The notes: a model not told the origin generated them from the sequence alone. DNA of 64,000 bases from Hellea sp965224755 (GCA_965224755.1 OZ245061.1:248001-312000), one strand, 5' to 3'; positions 8,235 to 17,167 are shown, counted from the stretch's first letter. Made by a program: numbers and translations.

Positions 8235-8918
8235 TCATTTTCTAATAAATTCAAAAAAATACCCGCTCCGGCCTTCGCGGATGGCTTTTTCGAGATAACG
8301 TGTTGAGGGCCAGTCATCCGGGCGGACGCGCCAATCCGAGCGTTCCTGAGCGGGCCAGTCAAAGCCGTCATGACGCTTTATCCGCGTTAGCGCCCAATCG
8401 ACATAATGGATAATATCACTGGCAAAACGAAGCCTTCCTCCCGGTTTTATCACGCGGTACAAATCTTCGATGAATTTTATATTGATGATACGCCGCTTAT
8501 TATGGCGGGTCTTGGGCCAAGGATCGGGGAAGAGCACAAAGACACGATCCAGCGAGGCATCCGGCAAAAGGTCCAGCACATCACGCACATCGCCGCGGTG
8601 CAGGCGGATATTAGTAAGGCCCCTATCATGAACCCCCTTAACCGCTTTGGACACGCCGTTTAGAAACGGTTCCACGCCGAGCAATGTTGCGTCTGGGTTG
8701 CGCTCGGCCTGCCAGAGCAAATGCTCTGCCCCGCCAAACCCAATTTCAAGCCAGAGCTGGCCGTCTATGTCCGCAAGCGGATTTACGCTGCCCTTCACCG
8801 CAGGCCCGACATCAATTGTTGGAAAGACGGCATCCATCAGTTTTGCTTGGGCCGAGCTTAAAGGTTTCCCTTTGGCCCGCCCAAATGTACGAAATTTATT
8901 TTTCTCACGGTCAAACAT
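8235..8918 (-). CDS. trmB: tRNA (guanine-N7)-methyltransferase TrmB
   Basis: TrmB makes m7G46 in tRNA using S-adenosylmethionine. The 227-aa Rossmann methyltransferase shows the SAM-binding motif LEIGFGGAEHL (about residues 56-66) and the family signature FPDPWPKTRHNKRR (about 130-143). The gene follows an XRE regulator at a 50-nt distance. In most alphaproteobacteria metK lies between them, but it is absent here. Hairpins and a terminator follow. Confidence 0.96.
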   Translation of the reverse strand: MFDREKNKFRTFGRAKGKPLSSAQAKLMDAVFPTIDVGPAVKGSVNPLADIDGQLWLEIGFGGAEHLLWQAERNPDATLLGVEPFLNGVSKAVKGVHDRGLTNIRLHRGDVRDVLDLLPDASLDRVFVLFPDPWPKTRHNKRRIINIKFIEDLYRVIKPGGRLRFASDIIHYVDWALTRIKRHDGFDWPAQERSDWRVRPDDWPSTRYLEKAIREGRSGYFFEFIRK

Positions 8919-8968
8919 ACAGGGTCTCTTAAAACACCCCAGTTGTTTTTTGGCGTTAATTCACAAAA

Positions 8969-9388
8969 TTAGTCTTCGCCCATAGATTCGCGGGCTAAAG
9001 ATCTGGCAAGTTCGAGAATTTGGCGGCGTACAGATTTACTTTTAATTTGTGTCAGCGCTTTAGCCAAAGCCACGCCGTCCGAACTATTGATAAAATCATA
9101 GACAATTGGCAATTGATCATCTTCGGCAAATTCTGCAGAGCCTGAAGCCTGACTCAGCCCGTCAAAGAAAAACCCTATAGGCACATCCAGAACTTGCGAC
9201 ATTTTCCATAGTCGGCTTGCGCCAACCCTGTTGGCCCCGCGCTCATATTTTTGAACTTGCTGAAATGTAACGCCGAGTTGACTGCCGAGTTTCTCTTGAC
9301 TCATTTTCATAACTTGTCTTCGCAGTCGCACCCGAGTGCCAACATGTATATCTACCGGATTGGGTGATCTTGGCCCGTGTTTACTCAT
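8969..9388 (-). CDS. XRE-family helix-turn-helix regulator
   Basis: A 139-aa DNA-binding protein. Residues about 15-70 are a Cro/CI-type HTH with the FQQVQKYERGANRV recognition region, common in alphaproteobacterial regulators of the PraR/PhrR type. The C-terminal helix ends in ILELARSLARES. The ATG at 9388 has AGGG 9 nt upstream; the alternative start three codons earlier is too close to it. This regulator sits after lnt in many alphaproteobacteria. It is clearly paralogous to the XRE protein at 47958-48365. Targets are unknown. Confidence 0.9.
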   Translation of the reverse strand: MSKHGPRSPNPVDIHVGTRVRLRRQVMKMSQEKLGSQLGVTFQQVQKYERGANRVGASRLWKMSQVLDVPIGFFFDGLSQASGSAEFAEDDQLPIVYDFINSSDGVALAKALTQIKSKSVRRQILELARSLARESMGED

Positions 9389-9463
9389 AGTTTTCATCCC
9401 TATTATGTTCGGTGCTACGGTGCCCCCACCATGATACGGGTCGAACAGATTAATATTGCGCAG

Positions 9464-11059
9464 CTAGTTTATTCGACTGCGCCCCAACGCGGTACAGCAT
9501 AGGGCGAGGAATAAAATAATCAAGATAAGAAGGCGGTTAATTAAGGATGAAAATATCGTGCCGTCTAGGGGTTTAGGGAGTCCAAAATCCACAACACCTG
9601 TCATTTTTGGCCTGATCTTGGCCGCATATCTTCCATAAGGATCAACCACGCCGCTTATGCCATTGGCCGCCGCGCGCACAACGGGAAGGCCCTCCTCTAT
9701 CGCGCGGTAACTGGCCATATTGGCATGTTGCAACGGGCCGATTGAGGCCCCATACCACGCATCATTGGACTGGTTTAAAATCCACTGCGCCCGAGGTTCG
9801 TTTTTGGGATGGGGCGTTAGGCCGGAAAAAATAATTTCATAACAGATTTGGGCGCTTACGCGCGGAAGTCCGGGAAAATCAATATTGTTTTTTTTAGGAG
9901 CCGCCGAAATTGAGGCTAAAGATGTCGAAATCACAGGAAAATTTTTCGCTTCCAGCCATTTGCCACCCGGAATAAATTCGCCGAACGGCACTAAGCGGTG
10001 TTTGTCATTAAGGGCAGCAAGACTTGAAGCCCCTTCGGGCGTAAAAATAATCGCCGCTGAGCTATTATAATAATCATCAATCTCTCCGCTACCCGCCGGG
10101 CCCGGCCGTTGTTCAAGCCGCAGGGAATTCAGCAGCCAGACGGGCGGAGTATCGTCCACGCTCAATAGCGCATATCCCATGGCATTTATCAGGGAGTCAT
10201 TATTCAAAGCCAAGCCGTTCACCGCGCCTTCGGGCCAAATAATATGGGTGATGTGCTCCGCCCCCGGAGCGATGGATTGCGTTAAAAATTGATTAACTAT
10301 GTTTACAGATTTTTGCGGGTCAAATTTATCTTTCTGGTCAAAATGCACCTGAACGATCCGCAGTTTCACATCCTCAACATAGTCCGTTGTTGCAGCGTTC
10401 AAACGCAAAGTCCCGGCGAGATATACGCCGCCTATCAAGCTGGCCAAAGCGGCAATGGGAATGAACCGCCTTTGCGTAAAAACCGCCAAATATAAGAGCG
10501 CGCTCAGAATAAAGACAAAAACCGTCAGGCCGTAAACGCCGACCCAAGACGCGCTTTGCGAAATTGCGCTGCCGCCCTCAAAAATATAACCGGATAGATT
10601 CCACGGAAAACCGCCAAAGATATGCCCGCGAGTCATTTCTGCTAAAGAGAAAAAACTGACAAACGCCAGAAGTGAGGCCGGGCCTTTCAGCCGGAGCTTT
10701 GTAAATGCCGCCCCCGCCACCCCCCAGAAAAAGGCCAGCAAGGCCCCGAGCGCTAAAATCATCGGCGGCATAAGCGGAATAAATTCAGGCCCGCGCGCTA
10801 TAAAAGCCGCGCCAATCCAATAGGTGCCCGTCATGAAATATCCAAAGCCAAACCAAAACCCGGCGCTAAATCCGGCCAGCGTCCTACGCTCCGACCCCGA
10901 AGCCCATTTCAGTCTTGCCAGCAAAGCGGCAAAACATAGCAGCGTGAGCGGCCAAATGTGAAACGGAGCTTGGCCCAACACGGCCAGTGCCCCTAGAATT
11001 AAACCGACAAACCGCCCTCTCCACTGCGTCGTTTTCAGAAGAAGTGTTGGAATGTTCAT
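9464..11059 (-). CDS. lnt: apolipoprotein N-acyltransferase Lnt
   Basis: Lnt adds the third acyl chain to the N-terminal Cys of lipoproteins in the inner membrane. The 531-aa protein has about six N-terminal membrane helices (residues 15-215), a periplasmic nitrilase-like domain (about 230-500) and a final helix. The catalytic triad is visible: Glu277 (WPEGAVNG), Lys353 (NDKHRLVPFGEF) and Cys406 (QICYEII). The start overlaps the corC-like stop by one base (TAATG), so the two are translationally coupled. The window encodes many lipoprotein substrates. Confidence 0.97.
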   Translation of the reverse strand: MNIPTLLLKTTQWRGRFVGLILGALAVLGQAPFHIWPLTLLCFAALLARLKWASGSERRTLAGFSAGFWFGFGYFMTGTYWIGAAFIARGPEFIPLMPPMILALGALLAFFWGVAGAAFTKLRLKGPASLLAFVSFFSLAEMTRGHIFGGFPWNLSGYIFEGGSAISQSASWVGVYGLTVFVFILSALLYLAVFTQRRFIPIAALASLIGGVYLAGTLRLNAATTDYVEDVKLRIVQVHFDQKDKFDPQKSVNIVNQFLTQSIAPGAEHITHIIWPEGAVNGLALNNDSLINAMGYALLSVDDTPPVWLLNSLRLEQRPGPAGSGEIDDYYNSSAAIIFTPEGASSLAALNDKHRLVPFGEFIPGGKWLEAKNFPVISTSLASISAAPKKNNIDFPGLPRVSAQICYEIIFSGLTPHPKNEPRAQWILNQSNDAWYGASIGPLQHANMASYRAIEEGLPVVRAAANGISGVVDPYGRYAAKIRPKMTGVVDFGLPKPLDGTIFSSLINRLLILIILFLALCCTALGRSRIN

Positions 11060-11934
11060 TATTCAGCGGCGGGCGGCGGCACAGCATGGCCATCTTTGCG
11101 CGTATCGTTGATGCGCAGGCGTTTAACCCGGCGCGGATCAGCGTCGATAACTTCAAATTCAACGCCGTCGGGATGACGGATAATCTCGCCGCGTTCAGGA
11201 ACCCGGCCCGCTAATGTGAAGATAAGCCCGCCTAATGTATCAACATCGTCTTCCTCGTCAGGCGTCGCAAAATCACGGCCCAAAGCTTTTTCAAAATCAT
11301 CAATCGTAATGCGCGCATCAGCCTCCCAGACGGAGCGCCCTCCTTTGCCGGTAACGATCTGCACTTCGAGCTCAAGCTCGTCATGCTCGTCTTCAATATC
11401 GCCGACAATCGGCTCGATTAAATCCTCAATCGTGACGAGGCCGTCCGTGCCGCCATATTCATCAACCACAATCGCCATATGGGTGCGCCGCGCCTGCATC
11501 CGCCTGAGCAAATCCTGCGCCAACATGGAGGGCGGCACGAAGAGCACGTCGCGGCGGATATATTGCAAAACCTTTTTATTCGGATAGGTCTTGCCGCCTC
11601 GCCCTTTGGCATCAAACATCAAATAGGGCATAACGTCTTTAATATGCACCATGCCCAGCGGGTCATCGAGGGTGTCTTTATAGACAGGCAGCCGCGAATG
11701 CCCAGCCGCCTTAAACGCCCTGGTCAGTTCAGTCAGGGTTTCGGTCGCCTCCACGGCCACAATATTGGCGCGAGGCACCATGACATCTTCGACCGTGAGC
11801 AGATGAAAGCGCTCAGCCGCGCTCATCATGCGTTTTTTTGAGATCGCACTTTGGGGATCTTCGTCAGCAGGCGGCTTAGCGCTCCGTCCGAATAATTTGC
11901 CGAATAATCTCGGCGAAGGCTCGTCAGTGTTCAT
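11059..11934 (-). CDS. corC: CBS-domain protein of the HlyC/CorC family
   Basis: A 291-aa cytoplasmic protein with two CBS domains (about residues 45-175, VEDVMVPRANIVAVE and VVDEYGGTDGLVTIED) and a C-terminal CorC/HlyC domain (about 200-285). It lacks the N-terminal DUF21 membrane domain, so it is the short form that accompanies lnt, ybeY and phoH. CorC in enterobacteria is linked to magnesium/cobalt efflux. In this cluster it may serve envelope or ribosome homeostasis, but that is inference. It lies 6 nt after ybeY. Confidence 0.92.
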   Translation of the reverse strand: MNTDEPSPRLFGKLFGRSAKPPADEDPQSAISKKRMMSAAERFHLLTVEDVMVPRANIVAVEATETLTELTRAFKAAGHSRLPVYKDTLDDPLGMVHIKDVMPYLMFDAKGRGGKTYPNKKVLQYIRRDVLFVPPSMLAQDLLRRMQARRTHMAIVVDEYGGTDGLVTIEDLIEPIVGDIEDEHDELELEVQIVTGKGGRSVWEADARITIDDFEKALGRDFATPDEEDDVDTLGGLIFTLAGRVPERGEIIRHPDGVEFEVIDADPRRVKRLRINDTRKDGHAVPPPAAE

Positions 11935-11940
11935 AATGGG

Positions 11941-12423
11941 TTATGGCTCGCGAATTTCATATGGATTGTCAATATTCAATGCGCATAATGCGTCAATTTC
12001 CAGCGCTTCCATTTCGGCGGCTTTTTTGCCCGTGTCGTGATCATAGCCTTGGAGATGGAGGAAACCGTGGATGATAAGATGGGCGACATGATTATAGGGT
12101 GACGTTGGTTTTTCCGCCGCTTCGCGGATAATCGTCTCATACGCAATGGCAATATCGCCAAGAATTTCAAAATCCGGGTTTCCGGGAAAGGCAAGCACAT
12201 TGGTCGGCTTGTCATTGCCTCGGTAATCACGATTTAAAGTTTGAATTTCAGCGTCATCGACCAAGGCAATACTAAGCGTATGATAACGCTGCCACCCACC
12301 AAGACCTTTGCCAATAGCCTCTAAAAATAGCCTGTAGTCATTGGCAATAGTCGCGCCCAATTCGCCCCAGCATTCGGCCTTTATGATTAAGTCTGTAGGA
12401 TATGGAACGGCAGGCGGGCGCAT
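11941..12423 (-). CDS. ybeY: endoribonuclease YbeY
   Basis: YbeY is a zinc-dependent single-strand RNase needed for 16S rRNA 3' maturation and ribosome quality control. The 160-aa protein carries the metal motif HGFLHLQGYDHD with His119, His123 and His129. Its start is 2 nt after the phoH stop. The phoH-ybeY-corC-lnt order is conserved. Confidence 0.96.
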   Translation of the reverse strand: MRPPAVPYPTDLIIKAECWGELGATIANDYRLFLEAIGKGLGGWQRYHTLSIALVDDAEIQTLNRDYRGNDKPTNVLAFPGNPDFEILGDIAIAYETIIREAAEKPTSPYNHVAHLIIHGFLHLQGYDHDTGKKAAEMEALEIDALCALNIDNPYEIREP

Positions 12424-12425
12424 GT

Positions 12426-13391
12426 TTATAAAATGCCGCCTTTGGGCTTACTGTCTTTCTCGTAAGCATTGACAATTTTCCCGACCAGCGGATGACGGAC
12501 AACGTCGGAGGCCTCGAACACAATCTGTTCTATGCCTTTAATGCCTTTAAGGATTTTAAGCGCGTGCGCCAAGCCCGATGTGACGCCGTGGGGCAGATCG
12601 GATTGGGTCGGGTCGCCCGTCACCGCATATTTAGCGCGCTCGCCAATCCGGGTCAGTACCATTTTCATTTGCGGGATGGTCGCGTTTTGCGCCTCGTCAA
12701 TGACGACAAAAGCGTCCGAGAGTGTGCGCCCGCGCATAAAAGCCAAAGGCGCGACTTCGATGTCGCCGGAGGCTCTGCGGCGGTCAACTTCGTCCCGGCC
12801 CAGTACCATATGCAGCGCGTCCCAGATCGGCTGCATATAGGGATCGACTTTTTCGCTGAGATCGCCCGGCAAAAACCCAAGCCGCTCGCCCGCTTCGACG
12901 GCAGGACGGCACGCTATAAATTTGGCAATCTCGCCGCGCGCCAGTAATGACGCGCCGTAGGCGGTGGCCAAAAATGTCTTGCCTGTCCCGGCCGGGCCAA
13001 CGCCGAAACAGATGGTCTCGTCGCGCAGGGCATGGATAAATTTTTCCTGGCGCGGAGTTTTGGGCACAATCGGCGAGCGGCGCGGAAAAGGAATGATCGC
13101 GTCAACGGCGGCGGCTTTGACCTTGCCTTTGCCCATGGCTTTAATCAGAGCGCGGATATCAGAGATTCCACAAGGCCAGCCGCGCTCCAGCCTTTGGTAA
13201 ATTTCTTTAATAAGCTCGCCCGCCCGCTCGCGCGAAGGCGCATCGCCGTTGATATGAACACTCGCCCCCGGCGCTTCAATATAAACACCAAAAGCCTCTT
13301 CAATAAGGGCAAGATTGGCATGGTTAGGCCCGCAAAGTTTGCGCACCAAATCCGCATCGGCAAATTCAAAAATTTCGGTTTGTTTACTCAT
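12426..13391 (-). CDS. phoH: PhoH-like ATPase (YbeZ)
   Basis: A 321-aa P-loop protein with an N-terminal KH-like region (about residues 10-75), Walker A GPAGTGKT at 132-139 and Walker B IDEAQN at 231-236. PhoH/YbeZ partners YbeY and is thought to act as an RNA-dependent ATPase or helicase in rRNA metabolism. Followed at 2 nt by ybeY. In related genomes miaB is directly upstream; here an opposite-strand gene separates them. Confidence 0.95.
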   Translation of the reverse strand: MSKQTEIFEFADADLVRKLCGPNHANLALIEEAFGVYIEAPGASVHINGDAPSRERAGELIKEIYQRLERGWPCGISDIRALIKAMGKGKVKAAAVDAIIPFPRRSPIVPKTPRQEKFIHALRDETICFGVGPAGTGKTFLATAYGASLLARGEIAKFIACRPAVEAGERLGFLPGDLSEKVDPYMQPIWDALHMVLGRDEVDRRRASGDIEVAPLAFMRGRTLSDAFVVIDEAQNATIPQMKMVLTRIGERAKYAVTGDPTQSDLPHGVTSGLAHALKILKGIKGIEQIVFEASDVVRHPLVGKIVNAYEKDSKPKGGIL

Positions 13392-13525
13392 AGGGTCTTA
13401 GATAGAATCTTCATGTAATAATTACCAGCGGCGATCCGCAGCAAGCCTACTTTATATCATTGCTTTCAGATATGGATATGCTAAATATTACCTCATAATT
13501 ACTTTTCATTGGGTAGGGTGGGGGT

Positions 13526-14215
13526 ATGGCAATCATTAAAAAATTATCTATATGCACCGTCGCAGCGTGTTTTATATTTACGCCGACAACAGCCTCTGCC
13601 AAAAAATTTAAGATAGACCCTGACAGCAAAAAAGGTCTTGTCGTATTTGCTATCAAAACTCTGGACAACGCAGCCTCAGTCAATTTCGGGTCGGTTGATC
13701 TTGCCGCTGCTAAAATTCCACAAAAGGGAACGGGCTTTATGGTCATGGCGGGAGGCCCAACGACCATCTTCTCGCCCATCCCAAAAAAGAGTGAATTTAT
13801 TGACCCTACGACAAGCAACTCTATTTCCATATCCTTTGCAAAGAAAAAAGTAAAACCAGGCGTTTATGCGGCGATGAACGCGATTGACCTCAACAATACA
13901 GGCAAGACAAATGCGGGATGTTATAATGACAATGCCCGCGCCTTTACCGTAGTGGCGGGTAAAATAAATTTGGTTCTTATGACAAATCCGGCACTCGACT
14001 ATCCGGAGAGAGGAGGAGACCCTTGGAATATGGAGCTCGACCTTACGGAAGACCAAGTGTTAGAAGCCTTCATAGCGTCTGCTGAATTAACCCTAGAGGC
14101 ACGCAACTCAATCGTCATTGCACCAACGAAACGTATTTCCTACAAGAAAAGGCACCGCTCCGGTTCCTATCTCTGCTTTCCATCCAAAACTTTGGAAATT
14201 ACAGTTTTAGATTAA
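13526..14215 (+). CDS. secreted protein of unknown function
   Basis: A 229-aa protein with a Sec signal peptide (residues 1-25, cleavage after TASA). The mature part is predicted to be beta-rich, with KKGLVVFAIKTL and VYAAMNAIDL strands, a region around residues 132-152 (CYNDNARAFTVVAGKINLVLM) and a basic C-terminal segment (KRISYKKRHRSG). Two Cys residues are present in the mature chain. The layout loosely recalls DUF2846-type periplasmic beta-sandwich proteins, but I do not recognise the family. A purine-rich GGGTGGGGG precedes the ATG. Gene and flanks are more AT-rich than the neighbours. It lies between phoH and miaB on the opposite strand, an accessory insertion in conserved synteny. Confidence 0.75.
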   Translation: MAIIKKLSICTVAACFIFTPTTASAKKFKIDPDSKKGLVVFAIKTLDNAASVNFGSVDLAAAKIPQKGTGFMVMAGGPTTIFSPIPKKSEFIDPTTSNSISISFAKKKVKPGVYAAMNAIDLNNTGKTNAGCYNDNARAFTVVAGKINLVLMTNPALDYPERGGDPWNMELDLTEDQVLEAFIASAELTLEARNSIVIAPTKRISYKKRHRSGSYLCFPSKTLEITVLD

Positions 14216-14238
14216 AACAAGCTGTGGAGTCGGCAAGG

Positions 14239-15660
14239 TTAAACCAATTCTCCCGTCAGTGAATTCCGTCCTGCGCCTGTAATCAGCACTGGCACAATCT
14301 GGCCTACAAGGCTTTCATCTCCATCGAAATGCGTGCCTTGCAAATAAGGGCTTCGCCCGAAAAGCTGGCCGTCATCGCGGCCACCATTTTCGACCAAGAC
14401 ATCCAGTGTACGCCCGATGAGGGATGTGTTGAAGGCCATTTGTTGGGCGTAGAGCAAATCTTGCAGCCGTTTCAGGCGCTCGGACTTTACAGCTTCATCT
14501 ACTTGGCGCGGCATGGAGGCTCCGGGCGTGCCTGGGCGGATGGAATATTTAAATGAGAAACTACTGGCATAGCCGATCTCTTCTACGCATGTCATCGTCT
14601 GTTCGAAATCGGCCTCGGTCTCGCCGGGGAAGCCGACAATGAAATCACCGCTAAGCGCAATATCCGGGCGCGCGGCGCGGATTTTGGCAATGAGCGCTTT
14701 GTAATGCGCATATGTATGACCCCGGTTCATTGCCCGCAGGATTTTATCCGATCCGCCTTGTATTGGCAGATGTAGATAGGGCATTAATTTCGACTCGGTG
14801 CCGAGTACATGAATTAACGCATCATCCATATCGCGCGGATGGGAGGTGGTGAAGCGCAGGCGGTCAATTCCGCCGATCAGCCCGACATGGCGGATAAGCT
14901 CGCCGAGCCCCCATTCAGAATTATCTGGGCCTTCTGCATGATAGGCATCGACATTCTGTCCGATCAAGGTAATTTCGCGCACGCCTTGACTGGCTAGGCT
15001 ACGGGCTTCGGCGACGATTTGCGCAACCGGGCGTGAAACCTCGGCCCCGCGCGTATAGGGCACCACGCAAAATGTGCAAAATTTATCGCAACCTTCCTGA
15101 ATGGTCAGAAAGCTGGAAAAGCCTTTGGGCTGGCGCGTCTCGGGCAGAGCGTCAAACTTCTCCAAAGTATCAAATTCGGTTTCAAGAACCTGGCCTGTGC
15201 CGCGGTGCACTCTGGCAATCATTTCCGGCAGCTTGTGATAGGTTTGCGGGCCGAGCACCATATCAACCACCGGGGCGCGGCGCATGATTTCCTCGCCCTC
15301 GGCCTGAGCGACGCAGCCGGCCACAGCAACTTTCATATCGGGCTTGTTTTTTTCTTTCATTTGGCGAATGCGGCCCAACTCTGAATAAACTTTCTCCGCC
15401 GCCTTTTCGCGGATGTGGCAGGTATTGAGAATAACCAGATCGGCCTCATTCGGGGTCTCAACAGGGGCGTAGCCGATCGGAGCCAGCACATCAGCCATGC
15501 GCTCGCTATCATAGACATTCATCTGGCAGCCATAGGTCTTGATAAAGACCTTTTTAGTGTTCTCTTTTAAAGTAACATTGCCGTCCGTTTTCGATTTAAC
15601 AATCGCCGGAGCGTCAACGTTACGGGACGCGTTTTTATCGCGCGGTAACAGGACGGTCAT
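14239..15660 (-). CDS. miaB: tRNA-2-methylthio-N6-dimethylallyladenosine synthase MiaB
   Basis: MiaB adds the methylthio group to i6A37 of tRNAs reading UNN codons. The 473-aa protein has the N-terminal UPF0004 domain with cluster-binding Cys45, Cys81 and Cys116 (YGCQMNVYDS, NTCHIREKA, VAGCVAQ). The radical-SAM CxxxCxxC is Cys191, Cys195 and Cys198. A C-terminal TRAM domain follows (about 400-470). The first 35 residues are a low-complexity extension. In conserved order it lies near fur and phoH; here accessory genes separate it from both. Confidence 0.97.
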   Translation of the reverse strand: MTVLLPRDKNASRNVDAPAIVKSKTDGNVTLKENTKKVFIKTYGCQMNVYDSERMADVLAPIGYAPVETPNEADLVILNTCHIREKAAEKVYSELGRIRQMKEKNKPDMKVAVAGCVAQAEGEEIMRRAPVVDMVLGPQTYHKLPEMIARVHRGTGQVLETEFDTLEKFDALPETRQPKGFSSFLTIQEGCDKFCTFCVVPYTRGAEVSRPVAQIVAEARSLASQGVREITLIGQNVDAYHAEGPDNSEWGLGELIRHVGLIGGIDRLRFTTSHPRDMDDALIHVLGTESKLMPYLHLPIQGGSDKILRAMNRGHTYAHYKALIAKIRAARPDIALSGDFIVGFPGETEADFEQTMTCVEEIGYASSFSFKYSIRPGTPGASMPRQVDEAVKSERLKRLQDLLYAQQMAFNTSLIGRTLDVLVENGGRDDGQLFGRSPYLQGTHFDGDESLVGQIVPVLITGAGRNSLTGELV

Positions 15661-15723
15661 ATATGTGCTCTTTATTTCGTGAGCGGGCTATAGGCGGGAA
15701 TTAATGCTGGCGCAATATAGGAA

Positions 15724-15761
15724 TTGCAAGTCATGTGGATTTGTGATAGAATGTATACATG
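15724..15761 (+). promoter_or_regulatory. promoter and palindromic operator of the second TA module
   Basis: TTGCAA (15724-15729), a 17-nt spacer and an extended -10 TGATAGAAT (15744-15752) make a near-consensus sigma-70 promoter. Its predicted start (about 15758-15760) falls on the ATG at 15759. A perfect 10-bp palindrome ATGTATACAT (15751-15760) covers the -10 end and the start codon, a likely operator for the ribbon-helix-helix antitoxin. Confidence 0.65.
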
Positions 15762-16028
15762 AGCACACAAACAACGACAATGACCGTTCGTATTCCCGTC
15801 GAACTTGCCGAAAACCTGGAAGAATTGACGGGCTATACGGAACGATCAAAATCTTTTTTGGCCGCCAAAGCCATAACCGCCTATGTTGCACATGAGCTTA
15901 ATATCTGCCGTATGATACAGGAAGGTATTGATGATATTGAAGCGGGCCGTGTACATGATCATGAAGACGTAATGGCGGATGCCATGGCCATAATTGAGAG
16001 CAAGCGTGCGAAACGTAAAGTGGGCTAG
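15759..16028 (+). CDS. ribbon-helix-helix antitoxin (CopG/ParD-like)
   Basis: An 89-aa antitoxin. The N-terminal strand TMTVRIPVELAENLEEL and the following helix (RSKSFLAAKAITAYV) form a ribbon-helix-helix DNA-binding domain. The rest (GIDDIEAGRVHDHEDVM) is the typical toxin-neutralising tail. No Shine-Dalgarno lies before the ATG; the promoter position suggests a leaderless transcript. An internal ATG at 15780 is a possible alternative start. It overlaps the toxin gene by 23 nt. Confidence 0.88.
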   Translation: MSTQTTTMTVRIPVELAENLEELTGYTERSKSFLAAKAITAYVAHELNICRMIQEGIDDIEAGRVHDHEDVMADAMAIIESKRAKRKVG

Positions 16029-16302
16029 GAGGGCTCGAACAGAATTACTCAAGGCTGTCGATTTCATTTCAGATGGCAGTCCACAAGCGGCTATCGCAGT
16101 TCACAATAATATCTATAAAACTGCACAAAAACTTAGTCAACGCCCTATTGGTCGTCCTAGCCGCATGTCTGGGTATTTTGAAAAATCCGTATTGAAAACT
16201 CAATATATTCTCGTTTACACACTTACAGAAAGTGAGGTCCATATTATACGCCTTATGCATAGCGCGCAAAACTGGACGACAAATCACTGGCCAGACAACT
16301 AA
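16006..16302 (+). CDS. RelE/ParE-superfamily toxin
   Basis: A 98-aa toxin with the ParE/RelE pattern: WARRARTELLKAVDFI helix, then the RPIGRPSRMSGYFEKSVLKTQYILVYTL strands (residues about 50-77) and a VHIIRLMHSAQNW end. The GTG at 16006 has GAGAG just upstream and gives the normal short N-terminus; a TTG at 15994 would also be in frame. The gene ends one base from the end of the convergent fur gene. Whether it targets gyrase or mRNA cannot be told from sequence. Confidence 0.85.
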   Translation: MRNVKWARRARTELLKAVDFISDGSPQAAIAVHNNIYKTAQKLSQRPIGRPSRMSGYFEKSVLKTQYILVYTLTESEVHIIRLMHSAQNWTTNHWPDN

Positions 16303-16303
16303 C

Positions 16304-16711
16304 CTATTTCACCTTTTTCCCGTAAAGTTCCAGCCTGTGGTCAACCAGTTCATAGCCTAGCTTCTTAGCTATTTTCTCTTGTAGCGCTTCGATTTCGTCA
16401 TCTACAAATTCAATCACTTCGCCTGTGGTCACGTCGATGAGGTGGTCATGATGATCTTCGTCGGCGGTTTCGTAGCGGGCGCGGCCATCGCGAAAATCAT
16501 GGGTTTCGATAATGCCCGCTTCGGAAAATAACCGCACGGTGCGGTAGACCGTAGCGAGGGAGATTTTCGGATCGATATCCGAGGCGCGGCCATAAAGCTC
16601 TTCGGCATCGGGATGATCCGAAGCTTCGGACAGCACTCTGGCAATCACGCGGCGTTGGTCAGTCATTCTAAGGCCGCGCTCAGCGCATTTTTTTTCAATC
16701 CAGCTTCCCAT
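16304..16711 (-). CDS. fur: Fur-family metalloregulator
   Basis: A 135-aa regulator with an N-terminal winged helix (MTDQRRVIARVL, SLATVYRTVRLF) and a C-terminal dimerisation domain with the metal-site HHDHLIDVTTGEVIEF. The C-terminal CxxC zinc motifs of gamma-proteobacterial Fur are absent, as usual for alphaproteobacterial Fur/Mur. It could sense Fe(II) or Mn(II). It lies 9 nt after rimI. Confidence 0.93.
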   Translation of the reverse strand: MGSWIEKKCAERGLRMTDQRRVIARVLSEASDHPDAEELYGRASDIDPKISLATVYRTVRLFSEAGIIETHDFRDGRARYETADEDHHDHLIDVTTGEVIEFVDDEIEALQEKIAKKLGYELVDHRLELYGKKVK

Positions 16712-16720
16712 AAGCGGGTT

Positions 16721-17167
16721 CTAGCCGCTTCGGTCATTGGCGGCAAGGCGTTTGCGATAAGTAATCGCCCCGACCCGGCCCATCTCGCGCTTATAATAGC
16801 GGGGCCGTTTCCCAATCGCCTCAAACCCTGCGCCTTTGTAAAACGCAATCGCGGCCGGGTTATCCTCGGCGACTTCGAGAAATAGCGTATCAACGCCCTG
16901 ATCGACAAGTTCAGTTTCCGAAATGTCAAGCAAAGCCCGCGCAATGCCTTGGCGGCGAGCGGCCACATCAACGGCGATAGTCAGGATTTCTGCTTGGTCA
17001 GCGGAGGGTTTTAAAATGATGAACCCATCAAGTGGACGGCCAAAGCCAAAGCATAAATCTTTTTGGATATGCCCCCACATAGCTTCATCGGGCCACCCTG
17101 CATGAAAGCTCTGCTCATGGATATCGGCCATACGCTGCGCGTCTGTTGTTGTCAGCGAGCGGGTCAT
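16721..17167 (-). CDS. rimI: ribosomal-protein-alanine N-acetyltransferase RimI-like (GNAT)
   Basis: A 148-aa GNAT acetyltransferase with the acetyl-CoA motif VDVAARRQGIARALLD and the downstream VAEDNPAAIAFYKGAGFEA helix. RimI acetylates the N-terminal Ala of ribosomal protein S18. The assignment rests on the conserved tsaB-rimI-fur order. It overlaps the tsaB stop by 4 nt. Confidence 0.92.
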   Translation of the reverse strand: MTRSLTTTDAQRMADIHEQSFHAGWPDEAMWGHIQKDLCFGFGRPLDGFIILKPSADQAEILTIAVDVAARRQGIARALLDISETELVDQGVDTLFLEVAEDNPAAIAFYKGAGFEAIGKRPRYYKREMGRVGAITYRKRLAANDRSG

